This document shows, in pieces, positions 1 through 10,893 of a stretch of 64,000 bases of DNA (position 1 is its first letter; each line of letters starts with the position of its first letter). Source of the stretch: Marvania coccoides (Eukaryota; Chlorophyta; Trebouxiophyceae; Chlorellales; Chlorellaceae); NCBI GenBank assembly GCA_963854735.1, contig OY978108.1:62001-126000 (forward strand), given 5' to 3'. The notes under the pieces were generated by a model that saw only the letters and a list, made by a program, of their open reading frames with translations, did no database searches and was not told where the DNA came from. The position numbers and the translations under genes were made by a program.

Positions 1-1255
1 CATGTGCAATGAAAAACCATGTGCTCTTCGTCCTCGCAAGAACCAGAAGCACACAAGCGGCATGTCCGATGCGAATGCGGCCGCCCAATGTAGCGCCCCG
101 TCTCCACCCCAAGATGATGAGAGCTGCAGCGGAATCTTGCCAAAGAGACCCGCCGCGGAACCGAAAGGACAGAAGAAAGGTAGACAGGATGGAATATTAA
201 TTTGTCACATGCGCATATGGCACGTGCAATGCTGGCTAGATCTTTCTGTTGTATTACTGTGGCAATATAGATACAGTCTGCTACGGGGTCCTAGTTGCCC
301 TTTTGTGCGGTTAATAATAATAATAATGTGGGTTTAACTTTAAACCCTGTATAGTATTCATTCCTTACACAACAAGAGGGGGAAAGTCCAGCGGATGGGC
401 GAATTTTGGAAAATAAAAAGCAACATTTATCACCATAGAAATCACACGATTTCACATTACAACGCAAGCGTCGTCCCTGCCATGATTGTAACCATGCTGG
501 TAAGCCATTTGCCTATCAGCCCACTGTCTGGCCATGCGATTGTGCAGATTGCAAAGGAAGTAGCGACGGCCTCTCCAACAAAACCTGTGACAGGCCAGCT
601 GGAGGCAGCGACCATGAGGTTCCTGGCACCGGGGGGGCATGATGATGAAAAATGGTCAAACCTGAATGGAAGCACCAACGAAACGTTAATTCAACCGCTC
701 TAAACAAGCGCGACAGTACGTATATGCGTGATTTTCGCAAGTTCGCACGCCCAGAAGATAAGGCCCGAAAATACAATAAAAACAAGCAAATTTTGTGTGC
801 ATTTGCTTTCGGACTCGCCTCCGCAAGCGACAAGGTGCAATGACACTGAAGCTTCGCCGCAGCGTATTTATGGAAATGGTGAAAGCTTGGACGCGTGACT
901 CGACTATTCGATGAATAATCCAGGATAAGGGAGTCCCCGGGATTGTCCCGCTATTATTCACATCACATTAAATTCACATTAAATAATATCGCGTCCCTGC
1001 TGTTGCAACAAAATGAAAAACCAGACCGTTCTAAAGGGAAGACATTGAGCAGCAGCTGCGGAACTCCAATTCAATTTCCAATAACTTAGTTGCAACTCGC
1101 AGGAGAATGGGGGGCTGCTTCTCTTCACCGGATCCATCCAGCAATGGTTTGTGATACAGAGATGGGGCTTTGGGGGAGGGGGGCCAGTTCTCGTATTGCG
1201 TATTTGTATTTACTTCGGCTTGTAATATCCCATCTCGCATATTAATGTATTTCAG
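1..1255. other. AT-rich region, no gene recognised
   Basis: Short overlapping ORFs occur on both strands, but none looks coded or matches a family I know. The first exon of the gene at 1256-2036 must lie somewhere here, because that gene's exon begins at a splice acceptor at 1254-1255. I could not identify the exon. Confidence 0.4.
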
Positions 1256-2036
1256 GGCAACACGAAGTGAAGCTGACCAAGCTAGCAAGCTTGAAGCTCG
1301 GCGCTGCGTCAGGAATCGCTCAGAAGTATGACGATTCTCTCACCCCTGTTCAAGCTTTGCTCGCCGATGCCAAGACCTTGCTCGACTCCCTGGCAGAGCA
1401 GGAGTCTGTTCCTGCGCCCGAGGACTTTGAGCCAGCCAAGGTAGGTTATGTTTTATATATTCGCACTGGCCTGCAAATTCCCACGGTGCTTTTTTCATGT
1501 GTTTCAGTACGTTGTAACCAGCGTGTCTTCTATTGCTGCAGGCAAAAATTCAACAAGCGCAAGAGCTCCTGAACACCGTGTCTGGCGCTCCCGTCGACGA
1601 GGTCGAGAGCCTGCAGGCCAACATTTACAGCGCCAAGGAAGCGCTGGCAGGCGCCATTGTTGCAAACAAGCAATGGATGCCGATCGCTGCTATTATTGAC
1701 GCTGCTAATGATGCGGATATCGGCGCGCAAACCATCGAGAAGGTTGCTCCTGGCAAGAGCAAGGACCCGGCCGTCGCCCAGATGTTGGTGCGCGTGACCT
1801 CAAAGGTGGAGGAAGCTGCTGAAGCTGCAGGAACTGCGGCTCTGGACGCTAAATTTGGCGATGGAGCTTCTGCATCAGATCTTGGAGCCGCTTCTGTCAA
1901 GATAAACGACGCCATTGACTCCCTGGCGGAGGCCATGCTGTCCTCTCCACCGGAGGTCGCTGCAGAGCTGGCAGGAGTCAAGGCCTCCATGGTAAAGGCC
2001 GCATCAAGCATGGAGAAGGCGACATCTTTCAAGTGA
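1256..2036 (+). CDS. alanine-rich helical protein, 5' end missing
   Basis: Family not recognised. Two exons are visible: 1256-1440 and 1542-2036, joined by a phase-0 intron with donor GTAGGT and acceptor CTGCAG. The upstream exon starts right after a good acceptor (TATTTCAG at 1248-1255) in phase 1, so at least one further 5' exon with the start codon is needed. The roughly 225 visible residues are rich in Ala, Glu and Lys, predicted mostly helical, with no clear membrane span and no cysteine motif. The pattern suits a soluble helical-bundle protein, possibly organellar, but the targeting region is not seen. A TGTAA polyadenylation signal lies at 2135-2139, about 100 bp after the TGA stop, and the THOC1 gene converges on it from the other side. 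Confidence 0.6.
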
Positions 2037-2134
2037 ATACCCTCCAGCGATCAGTGCAAACGAATTACGACATAATTTGTGAATTTGAAACATTCCAAAC
2101 TTGCGTAGTTAATGAAAACAGCTTAGCATGCAAT

Positions 2135-2139
2135 TGTAA
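2135..2139 (+). terminator. TGTAA polyadenylation signal
   Basis: TGTAA about 100 bp downstream of the stop at 2036, the usual chlorophyte position. The THOC1 signal on the other strand (TTACA at 2172-2176) is only about 35 bp away, so the two 3' ends nearly abut. Confidence 0.45.
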
Positions 2140-2227
2140 ATCGTAATGCATTATGCAATAATGAGCACACATTACACCGTTGAATCAATATGCAGTTTCT
2201 TCTTCCTCCCTTCCCCCCTCCCTTAAG

Positions 2228-4445
2228 TTAAGCATCCACAGCCATCGGCTCAGCACCACCGCCATCCTCTTCTTCATCCCCAGGCTGCTGCTCCTCCACA
2301 TCGCCGCCCCCGCTGTCAGCTCCCTTCGCATCTCCGTCTTTCTCCCCCTCAGCCGCGTTTCCTTCTTCCTCCTTCTCGCCTTCCTCGCCTGCCGGGGGAG
2401 AAGCAGGCCCCGCATCCTCCTCCTCTTCTTTCACTTTCACTTCCTCGGCCCCAACTCCGGCTTCCAAAACGCCAGCTGCAGCCATCTCCGCTGGGGCCTC
2501 CGCCATATCTTCGTCCCCTTCTTCCCCACCAACTGCCGCTGCAGGCGTTTCTTTGCCGCTGCCGTCACCCTCCGCCGCCGCCGCCTCGTCAACCACAGGC
2601 TCGGGCTCAGGCGGCACCTCGTCGGGGTAAAGCGCGCGCGCGCCCACCGTCAGGTCCCCTCCTGCCTTCACAGCGCTAGCGTAAGCTGACAGCATGTCGC
2701 GTGACATCATGCGCAGCGTTTTCCACACGTAGGTGGAATTGCTGGAGGCCTTGAAATCGTCGCCCATGGCGTCGGGCCCCTCCTGCATCTCCTCGATCAC
2801 CGGCTCCATCAGCTGGCGCAGCGTTTTGAACCCGCCGCGGTCGTCAGCACCCAGGGCTGCAAAAATGGCAATAAAGCAACGATTAGTGCACATACTGCAC
2901 AATAAAAATATCCAAAATGCAAAAAAACCCGCCCTCTATCTTCCAAAACTAATAATAATAACTAGAATCAAATAAATAGCATAACCAACTCACTCGACAC
3001 GTTGTCTTCTGTGAGGTTCCACAGCCGGTCCAGCTCGGGGGTGCCCACCTGGATGCCATAGGTGCACTCGCTCGACATATCGGCGCGTTTACGCGGCGGA
3101 CCGGCCTCCTGCTCCTCCAGCCCCGCCGGCGCTTTGGCTGCCGGCACCTGCAGCGGCTCCTCAGGGCAGGCCGCCCGCTTCCACGCCGCCCACTCCACAT
3201 CACCAGCCATCACCGTGCGCACCGCCTCCGCGAACTGCCGCCCCTTCTCAGGGGTGGCCTCCAGCACAGCATAAATTTGAGAGCGGAGGTCCTTCAGGTC
3301 TGCCAGGTCAGCTTCGTTCACTCCCTTGTTCTCAAAGTCCCGCATATGAGGGTTCTCCGCCCAGGCCGTCAGCACCAGCGCCTGGATGAGGAAGTCACGG
3401 CGGAAGGACGCGTCCCGCAGCTGCAGCGGCAGCAGGCGGGCGCTGGAAAGGTACTTCACGGCGGTGCCGCTGGCGCCGTCGGAGGACCCCGCAGACCCCA
3501 GCGCCGACTCTGTCACGGTCACCTTCGCCTTGGCGAAGCGCGCCAGCACGGTGCGGATGTCCTTGGACACCTCTCTCCACCGCCCCGGCTCCAGCACCGC
3601 TGGAGGGTCTGAGAACCAACGCTGCAGCCCCCAGAACGTCTTGTAGAACTTCACATCCACGGGGCGGCCTTCCGCGTCCAGCGCCCCTTCCTCCACGTCG
3701 TCCAGCGGGGTCACGTTGTCTTTGTGGAAGGTGCCGGTCAGATTCACGCCAGACCTTTCAGTCAGCGGCAGCAGCTTCGCCAGGAAGAGCAGCACCGCGC
3801 CGCGCAGCGAGGCGTCCTCGGACATTGACAGGCGGCTCAGCAGCAGGTTGCAAGCGCGCAGCAGCGTGCGGTAGCACAGTTTGTACACATTGGGGCGTTT
3901 GAACTGCGCCAGCCGAGAGTCCAGGTAGGCGATGACGCCCTCGCACTCCGCGTTGGTGGACGCCTCAATGGCGATCTCCAGACAGACCGCAGGGAGCCCA
4001 GCGTCGAGGGCGGGCGGGGTCTGCGACGCCAGCCACAGAGCAGAGTCCACCAGCAGCGCGGCAGAGGGGGTCTCACTGGGCCCCAGCCGCAGGTCCATTA
4101 AGAAGAGCCCAGCGGCTACGGCAGAGCGGGAGAGGTGCAACACGGTGACGGTGAAGGCGTGGCCCAACAGGGTGGCCTGCGCGGCTGCGGGCGGCTGCAG
4201 AATGGAGGCGGCAGCGGCAGGGTTGGAGGGGTCGCGCGACACGGAGGAGGGGGAGGCGGCCGCAAGCATGTCTAACGCGGCGGATGATGCATCGGTGTGG
4301 CGCTCCAAAGCGCCGAGAATCGCATCCTGTGAGCAGGAACTAAATTTAGAAGGACGCACACTTCGGTCAGGGGAAAAAAAATGAACACGGCAACCAAATG
4401 ACGTACCCGCAGTGAATTCACTTTGACCTCGTATCTTGTCGACAT
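2228..4445 (-). CDS. THOC1: THO complex subunit 1 (THOC1/HPR1)
   Basis: Subunit of the nuclear THO/TREX complex, which couples transcription to mRNA packaging and export. Three exons: 4407-4445 (13 codons, ATG at 4445), 2994-4326 and 2228-2856, giving 666 residues. All junctions are GT-AG and in phase (donors GTACGT and GTGAGT). Family signatures are the segment FYKTFWGLQRWFSDP and the block YLSSARLLPLQLRDASFRRD followed by a hydrophobic helix, both highly characteristic of THOC1. The C-terminal 130 residues are an acidic, low-complexity Glu/Ala/Gly tail. Plant and animal THOC1 are of similar size. The first exon is tiny, and the in-frame ATG at 4359 is inside intron 1, so a start there would be wrong. 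Poly(A) signal TGTAA lies on the minus strand at 2172-2176. Confidence 0.9.
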
Positions 4446-4889
4446 TTTAAATTGCGAGATAGCGCGATGGCGGTGAATTTTTTGTGATTTAAATTAAAAG
4501 ATGACTTCATTTGTCAGCATGTCGACCACCCGGCGGATTGAACGCATTGTTGACGATTTTCTTGACTTTTAAATTATATAAAACCAAAGTCGCAAATGCA
4601 ATTTTTCAAAACAGCTTCGCAAAAAAACTCTCTCGGCTTTATCTCAACTTCAAGCCCATTCAATTTATTTGGAAAATATATATGTTCAAGGATTCAAGAA
4701 CAAACATTCAAAATTAAAAGCTCTTTAAGAATAGATGAGATCTTGCCATCTTACCATTTCAAAATTACAAATGCTTTCAGAGATTTCTCGGTGCACAAAC
4801 ACCCTCGCATCATGGCGGCTCTTGAGTTTGGTTGACATTTAGATTTTCATTTTGAAACAAAACCCAAGATCGCTGGCGCATGGGATGCA
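4446..4889. other. THOC1 upstream region
   Basis: AT-rich, with no ORF of substance. It should hold the THOC1 promoter. No distinct motif seen. Confidence 0.3.
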
Positions 4890-5410
4890 GTAATTGCCTT
4901 TTTTTCACGCAGCATGGCCCCTCGCCCACCTAGAAATTCGCATCCCGCCGCATGGTGATCTGTTTTCGCGCGCCTTCTCCTTGGCCCTCCATTTTCGATC
5001 ACTCCGCCAGCTGTCCCTGCGGTGTTTATTCAATGCCGCCAGCGCCTTCGCACTGGTCAACGCAGGCCTGCCCCAGATGAAAAATTTTGCAATATCGGAC
5101 GAGGTGAGTGACGACAGCTACTGCGATGCCGCAATCGTCGAAATTATAGCCGGCCGGCGCTGGGCCGTTGCGCCATTTGCGGCTGGAATCCATGGAGCTG
5201 CCGCCCGTGAGAGTTGGGGAGGGGGTCTGCACACAAGTCACCAGCCTCGTGCTCAGCTATGTGGACATATGAAACGAGGACCACCTTCGGACGGTGCCGA
5301 GAATTCCCAGTCCGCCTGAGGGAGGCCTCTGTTTGACAGACGTCATGCCAGCGCTGGAAACGCTGAAGTTTGCAAATATGCGTTTTAATTTCTACGTTTT
5401 GGGGGTTTAG
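4890..5410 (+). pseudogene. decayed leucine-rich-repeat gene fragment
   Basis: Frame 1 from about 4894 to 5319 reads LRR-like segments (LAHLEIRIPP, HFRSLRQLSLRCLF, GLPQMKNFAISDE). A second frame from 5312 to 5410 continues with GLCLTDVMPALETLKFANM before a TAG stop. The switch of frame, absence of a convincing ATG, and stops between blocks indicate a degraded LRR coding sequence. No kinase or other domain is attached. An opposing LRR fragment lies at 5757-5945. Confidence 0.4.
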
Positions 5411-5756
5411 GGGCCACCGTTCTGCCACATTTGGTTGAGAGACAAGGGAATGCCCCCAGGACACTCGCCGCTCTGGATGGCAGGACCGGATCGGCTTCAA
5501 AAAGCAGCAGTCGGCTGTTTTGGCTATAAGTGGTGTATTTCTCATATTTTAGTGTTGTTGATGCGCACTTGATTAGAAAGTGTAGTCTCATTTTTTTTCA
5601 CCACACAGTAATGTAATGTTTGAAATAGTTGAAAACTTGACCGAATTTTGGAGCGAAGATGGAAATTCATAAAAAAATAGCATGAACAGTAACATCATCA
5701 AAAGCTGTCCATTATGTTCATCACGAGCTGAAGGTAAGGTATCTTGCCCACTTCAA

Positions 5757-5945
5757 CTACATCTTCCAAAGGGACTTTCGCCTGACCATACAATTTTCAA
5801 TAGTTAAATCCTGCAATGAGCTCCAGCGGCGGCCTTCAAAGAGCATTCGAACGTTTTTAGCACTGGTATTATTAAATTCTAGTATTCGCAGCTTGGGGAA
5901 TTGATGTGCGGCGTTATTCAGAGCCAAGGCCCCGTCGTCATGCAT
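5757..5945 (-). pseudogene. leucine-rich-repeat fragment
   Basis: A 62-codon open stretch on the minus strand holds two classic LRR half-turns (FPKLRILEFNNTSAKN and WSSLQDLTIENC) and then stops. It is too short to be a gene and has no partner exons that I can find. It lies in opposite orientation to the LRR remnant at 4890-5410, so the two may be halves of a rearranged gene or two separate relics. Confidence 0.35.
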
Positions 5946-7173
5946 TTCGCACCCGTCTGGAATTTAAAGCCAGCGTCCACGCCAAGCTATCCACCGCCCG
6001 CTGCCCCTATGTCTCATTTTAAACTGGGCGGGTACAGTCGGAGACGGTGCAGCTCACTGCCGCCATCCAACCATCCAACGCGTTGCCTCCAACCATCCAG
6101 CATGTTACATCCAACCACCCAACTGGATGTTACATCCCGTCCTAAGACGCGTCGTTGCATCTGGTGGGATAGTGCCACACCCCTCTGCTGCCGCAGCCCA
6201 CAAGGCTGCACAATGCCCACATGATCGCTGTAGACGACAGAAACAAGCTGCTGCAAATGCCTCTGCCGGCTGGAACACGTGTAACCCGAGGGGGTTGTGT
6301 AAAGCGTGATCGAAAGGGCCGAGGGTGGGGAAGTGGGAGAAGAGGGCCTGGCTGGCCACTGGCTGTGTTCTGTGTAATCTCGCCCTAAAATTCGGTCTCG
6401 CGGCCGTACAAGTTTGTTTTGCGTCATTTGGCGGTCCGGAGGGGCGCTGAATGGCCCGTGCAAAGCTGTGGACCACATGTAGAGCATATCCACATGTGGA
6501 GCTTATGTATGTGGTAGGGAAAGGCGCGCAATAAAAAATGAAAGATGTAATATTAATAATGTTCGAACAAAGACGCGTTGTTACAAGCTAAGCGTGTTTC
6601 TTTCGCCCAGCTGATAGCTGGCACACATATTTGGTGGGTGCTTCTCATTTTGTGACTGACCTTGAAATAGCAATCCAACCTACGATGATTAAGATTGTTC
6701 CACAATAACCGTCTTATTTGAAGACGGCGTTGCCTGCCACGAGTTCCACCAGGCTTGGAGCAGACTCCGGCTGGGTTTTGCTTTCCAATCCAAAGAGATT
6801 ATTCTGCGTTCATAATATACAAATCTGTGCGATATTGCTTCTAAACTCATCCGATGATGCTGGTTCCCAATCTCTCTTCAGTTTTCATCTGGAAGTCCTG
6901 ACCACCCTTCATTTGTGGTACCAATTTACTAATCCTCGGGGCCCAGCCCTCACGTTGTGCATGCGCAGGTGTTTTTCCTTGTATAAGGCCACAAATAACC
7001 GTCGCCGACCTAAAACTGTCGCATCAAGGTGACCCTCCCCCCCCCCCCCCTCCCTTGAGGCCTCCTGTGGCATTTGTCTTGTGTAAAATAATGTTATGCT
7101 TTCCTTTGAAATACTAGACTAGCGACTGGTACATCGTAGATTAACGGACCATGCTTCCATTGCCGAATACAGA
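5946..7173. other. intergenic DNA with short repeats
   Basis: No gene recognised. Around 6062-6150 there are reiterated CCATCCAAC-type words and a near-palindrome GGATGTTACATCC. A 14-base C run lies at 7037-7050. The proximal part is the likely promoter of the phospholipase gene at 7174. Confidence 0.3.
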
Positions 7174-7680
7174 ATGACGACCCCACGCCTGTTGCTGCTG
7201 GCCATGCTTGCCGTGTTGGCTTGTGCTGCCACCGCTCAGAACCCCGAGGGCAAAAAACTCTCCTTAGCGAGACTCAACAAGATGGCGGTGAAAGCCGCCC
7301 TGAAATCACATGGCAACGTCTCCCTGAATGCAGCCGGTTTTAATAGCACCGGGGAGCTTTCAAGCCGTGCATCCAGCACTATTCCCATATATGGTCTAAA
7401 TTGTGGCCCTGGTTACCATTCCTACAATACTGCCATCAACCAGCTGGATTGGGGATGCTGGGACCATGACAATTGCTACTACAACTGCGCCAGGCCAACC
7501 GCCAGATGCTATAAGAAATGGCTTAATCTCTACTGGAATGGATGGGTTTATTGCAATTGTGACGCAGCTATGATAAATCGCGCAATTTCCGAAATGAAAT
7601 ACGGATCCTTCAAAAAACGTGCTGCCGCCGTCCTCCTTGCGAATTTCTTTCGTTTGCAACGGTGGCTGGCAGGGTGCTAG
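7174..7680 (+). CDS. secreted phospholipase A2-like protein
   Basis: Intronless, 168 residues. Residues 1-22 form a signal peptide (Leu/Ala-rich core, likely cleavage after ATAQ), so the product is secreted or enters the endomembrane system. The mature part carries the secretory phospholipase A2 signatures: a calcium-loop-like YGLNCGPG at 73-80, the active-site motif CWDHDNC at 95-101 with the His-Asp pair at 98-99, and CNCD at 127-130 supplying a second Asp. Family members hydrolyse the sn-2 acyl bond of glycerophospholipids in a calcium-dependent way. The second signature lacks its final cysteine and the active-site motif has one Cys instead of the usual CC pair, so the disulfide pattern is unusual. 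Two possible N-glycosylation sites lie at 48 and 57. Start chosen at the first in-frame ATG, which gives the signal peptide. Confidence 0.7.
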   Translation: MTTPRLLLLAMLAVLACAATAQNPEGKKLSLARLNKMAVKAALKSHGNVSLNAAGFNSTGELSSRASSTIPIYGLNCGPGYHSYNTAINQLDWGCWDHDNCYYNCARPTARCYKKWLNLYWNGWVYCNCDAAMINRAISEMKYGSFKKRAAAVLLANFFRLQRWLAGC

Positions 7681-8951
7681 CTCGGGAGCAATGAAGGCTC
7701 TGAGTTGGCTCGTTATTGCACTAATTTTTTAAAATTACAATAAAACTATTTCCTGGGCCAAACGGACATACATGAACATTATCGGCGGGATTTTGTTTCA
7801 ATTTCTCCCTCCTTTATTACTTTTTGTAGCGGCACAAGCTGCAATTCTTCGTTTCTTTTACTGCAAAGTGCATCAAGTAGCCATTTTTATAATATTCAAA
7901 CGTGTCTTTGTCTTCCCTTGATTCCCATCGCATTATTAGCTATGCCCTCTCCCCCCCCCCCCGTCAACGTCCCTTTCCACGTTGCTAATGCCTTCCCCTT
8001 GCTTTCATTCAAGACTTGCCCCCCGTCCTCCTTAGCGCTTCGCTATCAATTATTATATCTATAAAATCCATTTTGTAAATATGAATACTAGTAGGGCTGG
8101 TCTCTCCATATATATATTTCCTTGATTAGGAATGGCAAACGCCTATTCAAGCAAAATACTAAACAATGAAACGTTTTTCATATGACACCCGTTTAAGATA
8201 AACATATTTACAACATATACCTGACATTTCATTCAAAATGATGTGCCTATGTTTGGCGACAATACTGGAGACACCGCAATCACAAGTCAGGCATTCCTCA
8301 AGCACCATTGATTCCTATGTAATAATCACAGCGCGCTAAGACGGTGCACCCGTTTTGGATGCTCACAAAACTTCAGCAATAGATCAATTTTATTTTATTT
8401 GAAGTTTATTCATTATTTGAAGTTCATTCATTGCTGCCGCTGCCGCCGCCGGCAACCATGTTTGGCCGAATCCCCAAAAGGCGGCCACCTCTGGAACCGC
8501 AAACAACCCCCGCTATCAGACCCTCGCAATATCGAGAAAGAAAAACTGTCCAAAAGCCTCGCACATTCCGAGGAGTTCCGCCAACTGCCAAATCAAAGAC
8601 TGCCTCTTTCACGCATCCAAAGTAATCACGACACCTTCACAATCATATTACCGCAAATTTAAAGAAGAAATCGCGCCTATTGAGTGCGCTTGGCCTCAAA
8701 ACGTCTCGGCCACTTTCTTTTGTTTTTCGCTGCTCTTCCGTTGTCCATCATAATCTCACCTACTCCGGCCATCCAATAAACATAAAAAGTCCCCAACGCG
8801 CTATTTAAAAGACTCAGAGTGGCAGACACTTGGTGGCAGCGCGGTCAAACAGATTTTATTAGATCTCAACGACCAACACCCAACTCACCACACACCCCCG
8901 CCCCCGCAATCAATTGCACCCACTTTTCAGATCATATTATATATATCAACA
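7681..8951. other. AT-rich intergenic region
   Basis: No supported gene. Contains a 12-base C run at 7951-7962 and short ORFs at 8399-8662 without family features. The last few hundred bases probably include the promoter and leader of the BAR-domain gene. Confidence 0.3.
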
Positions 8952-10249
8952 ATGGGCGCTGGTTGGAGAAGGTTTTCAGAGCAGGTGGGTGACCCGAAGA
9001 TGGGCGGTTGGCGAATCTTTTCCAGCCCGGGAGGCGTTTTCATCGCAACATTTCCTCGTTCTACCTTTTCAACATCAAGCTGATACCATTTCGATCCCAC
9101 CCACAGGCTCTGCAAAAGTGGAACTTGGGCGACCGCGAGTTTCAGGCGACGCCCAACACCCGCAATGAGATGATGCTCAAGGAGGCCAGCGAGTTCGCAG
9201 GGCACCTCAAGCGCTGCGAGAAGGATATTCGCACCCTGAAGAACGCGACTGAGGGTGCGCACTTGATTTCTGACAGCCACAAAAGGCTTTCTTCCTCCCC
9301 GTACCCGCCCTCTCATTTCTCCCCCCACCTTATTCACTCATACCCCCAATTTTCACCCCCAGGTCTGCTGCTCACCTCCAAGGTGGTGCTCACTTCCCCC
9401 CTGCCCCGCGTTTACGAGGAGACCGGCGGCGGCAAGGTGGTGCCCATCGGCCCTGCTGGGCCCGGCAGCTCCGCTGCCCTGCTGCCAATCGGCGGCACCG
9501 ACTTTTCCGCCGAGGAGCTCGCCCGCGTGTCCAAGGAGACCGGCAAGAAGCTGGAGAGCGAGGTGCTGGCCCCCATGGAGCGCTGGCTCAATGCCTTTGC
9601 ACTGGTGCACAACCGCATGCGCAAGCTAGAGGCGCTGCGCCTGGAGGTGGACTCCCGCCGCCGCACCGTGGCCAAGCTGGGAAAGCGCGTCGACATCCAG
9701 CGCGCGCAGCTGCCCCAGACCCGCGCGCGCGGGGAGTACGACATGGAGAACACGATCAAGGTGCTGCAGCACAAGGAGGCCAAGCTCAGCGCCTGCCGCC
9801 AGTCCTACAAGGAGCATGAGGCGCTGGTATACCACCAACTCACCAACCTCATCCGCGATACCGTCTGGCTCAAGTCCTACCTTTCGGCCGTGCTGCGCGT
9901 GGAGGCAGAGGCCTTCCAGGTGGCCAATGCCGCCCTGGGGTCCATGAAGGCGGCGCTGCCCGCCCCCCAGGCGCTGTCCGACGGAGGCATCCACGAGATG
10001 TCTCGTCTCGACGACGATATCCTGCCGGAGAGCCCCATCGACGCCATCCCTGCTGTGCACGCTGACGGCTCGCAGATGCCGCGCTATGCCTCCCGCTCCC
10101 GCGACCACTCAGCCACCACCGGCAAGGAGCCGCTGTACGCGCTGGACGACGGCATGGAGCAGGCCCCGCGCGCCGCCGGCGACGCTGCGTTTGACAACTA
10201 CGCTGTGGTGGACTCTACCTACTCTCGCGCCCCCATGTCCGCCTGGTGA
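8952..10249 (+). CDS. BAR-domain (amphiphysin-like) protein
   Basis: Exons 8952-8984, 9107-9254 and 9363-10249 give 355 residues; junctions are GT-AG (GTGGGT, GTGCGC donors) and phase-consistent. The first exon encodes only 11 residues beginning MGAGWRRF, an amphipathic N-terminus suited to an N-BAR helix. Residues about 20-240 are long charged helices with the spacing of a BAR domain: an N-terminal helix with KRCEKDIRTL, the stretch ALVHNRMRKLEALRLEVDSR, and RGEYDMENTIKVLQHKEAKL. BAR dimers bind or bend membranes, typically in endocytosis or vesicle trafficking. The C-terminal 90 residues are low-complexity with no SH3 domain, unlike plant SH3P proteins. Which BAR subfamily it belongs to is uncertain. 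Confidence 0.75.
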
Positions 10250-10893
10250 AAACGTTCTTTCTTCCAAGAAATGTAGTATAGGTTTAGAAGCATCAAGACA
10301 ATCAGGCATTAGGTAGTTAATGACGCGTTCCTGCTCTAGGTTGTACCACTCAGCGTTTCTTTTTTAGTTAGTACGTAAGAGCGACGGCAGTTAATAATGA
10401 AGTTTCTTTGGCACCGAGTGACTATACGTATTGGCAAACCATTTCATCACCCCGAGTGGCGTCACATTGAAGTTTCGCTGACTCTTTCTTCCTCCATTCA
10501 CCTTTCCTGCATGACTTTCTACTCTCTCGAAACCCCACTTACACACAACAGTATTGTGACAATACTGCATTTTTTCTTTCTTTGTGCTTTGAAGTAGTTA
10601 GCGCTTTTGTTCGATTTGTCTTTGCGTGTGTCTGGCTGAGAGCTGCCATAGCTAGTACTCGTCCCAGCAGATACCTTTTTCATCTTTCCCCCCTTCTCCT
10701 TGAAGCACGCTGAGTAGTGTGGATTCTTTCTTCGTGTAATGTAACGAGTGCTCTAAGCTCTAGTATTAGCTAGAAAATATAGAAAAGTGCATTGCCAAAG
10801 TACAAGCATGCCCCTCAAAATTTCGAGTTCAGCTATTACATCTATATTTACAGAGAATCAGCAAACCAGGAACAGATGTAGTCCAGTCACTAG
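10250..10893. other. convergent 3' region
   Basis: Between the stops of the BAR gene (+) and TPLATE (-). Holds TGTAA-type signals for both: plus strand near 10735, and minus strand (TTACA) at 10836-10840, about 55 bp after the TPLATE stop. No gene seen. Confidence 0.4.
10836..10840 (-). terminator. TGTAA polyadenylation signal of TPLATE
   Basis: Reads TTACA on the plus strand, about 55 bp past the TPLATE stop. No equivalent is visible between NDUFAF8 and TPLATE, which fits one transcript for both. Confidence 0.4.

Noticed and set aside
2180..2689. 169-codon plus-strand ORF
   Set aside because: Shadow of the acidic THOC1 tail; Arg/Ser/Leu-rich noise.
9353..10108. Minus-strand ORFs under the BAR gene
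   Set aside because: No family features; the sense strand encodes a clear BAR-like protein with introns.
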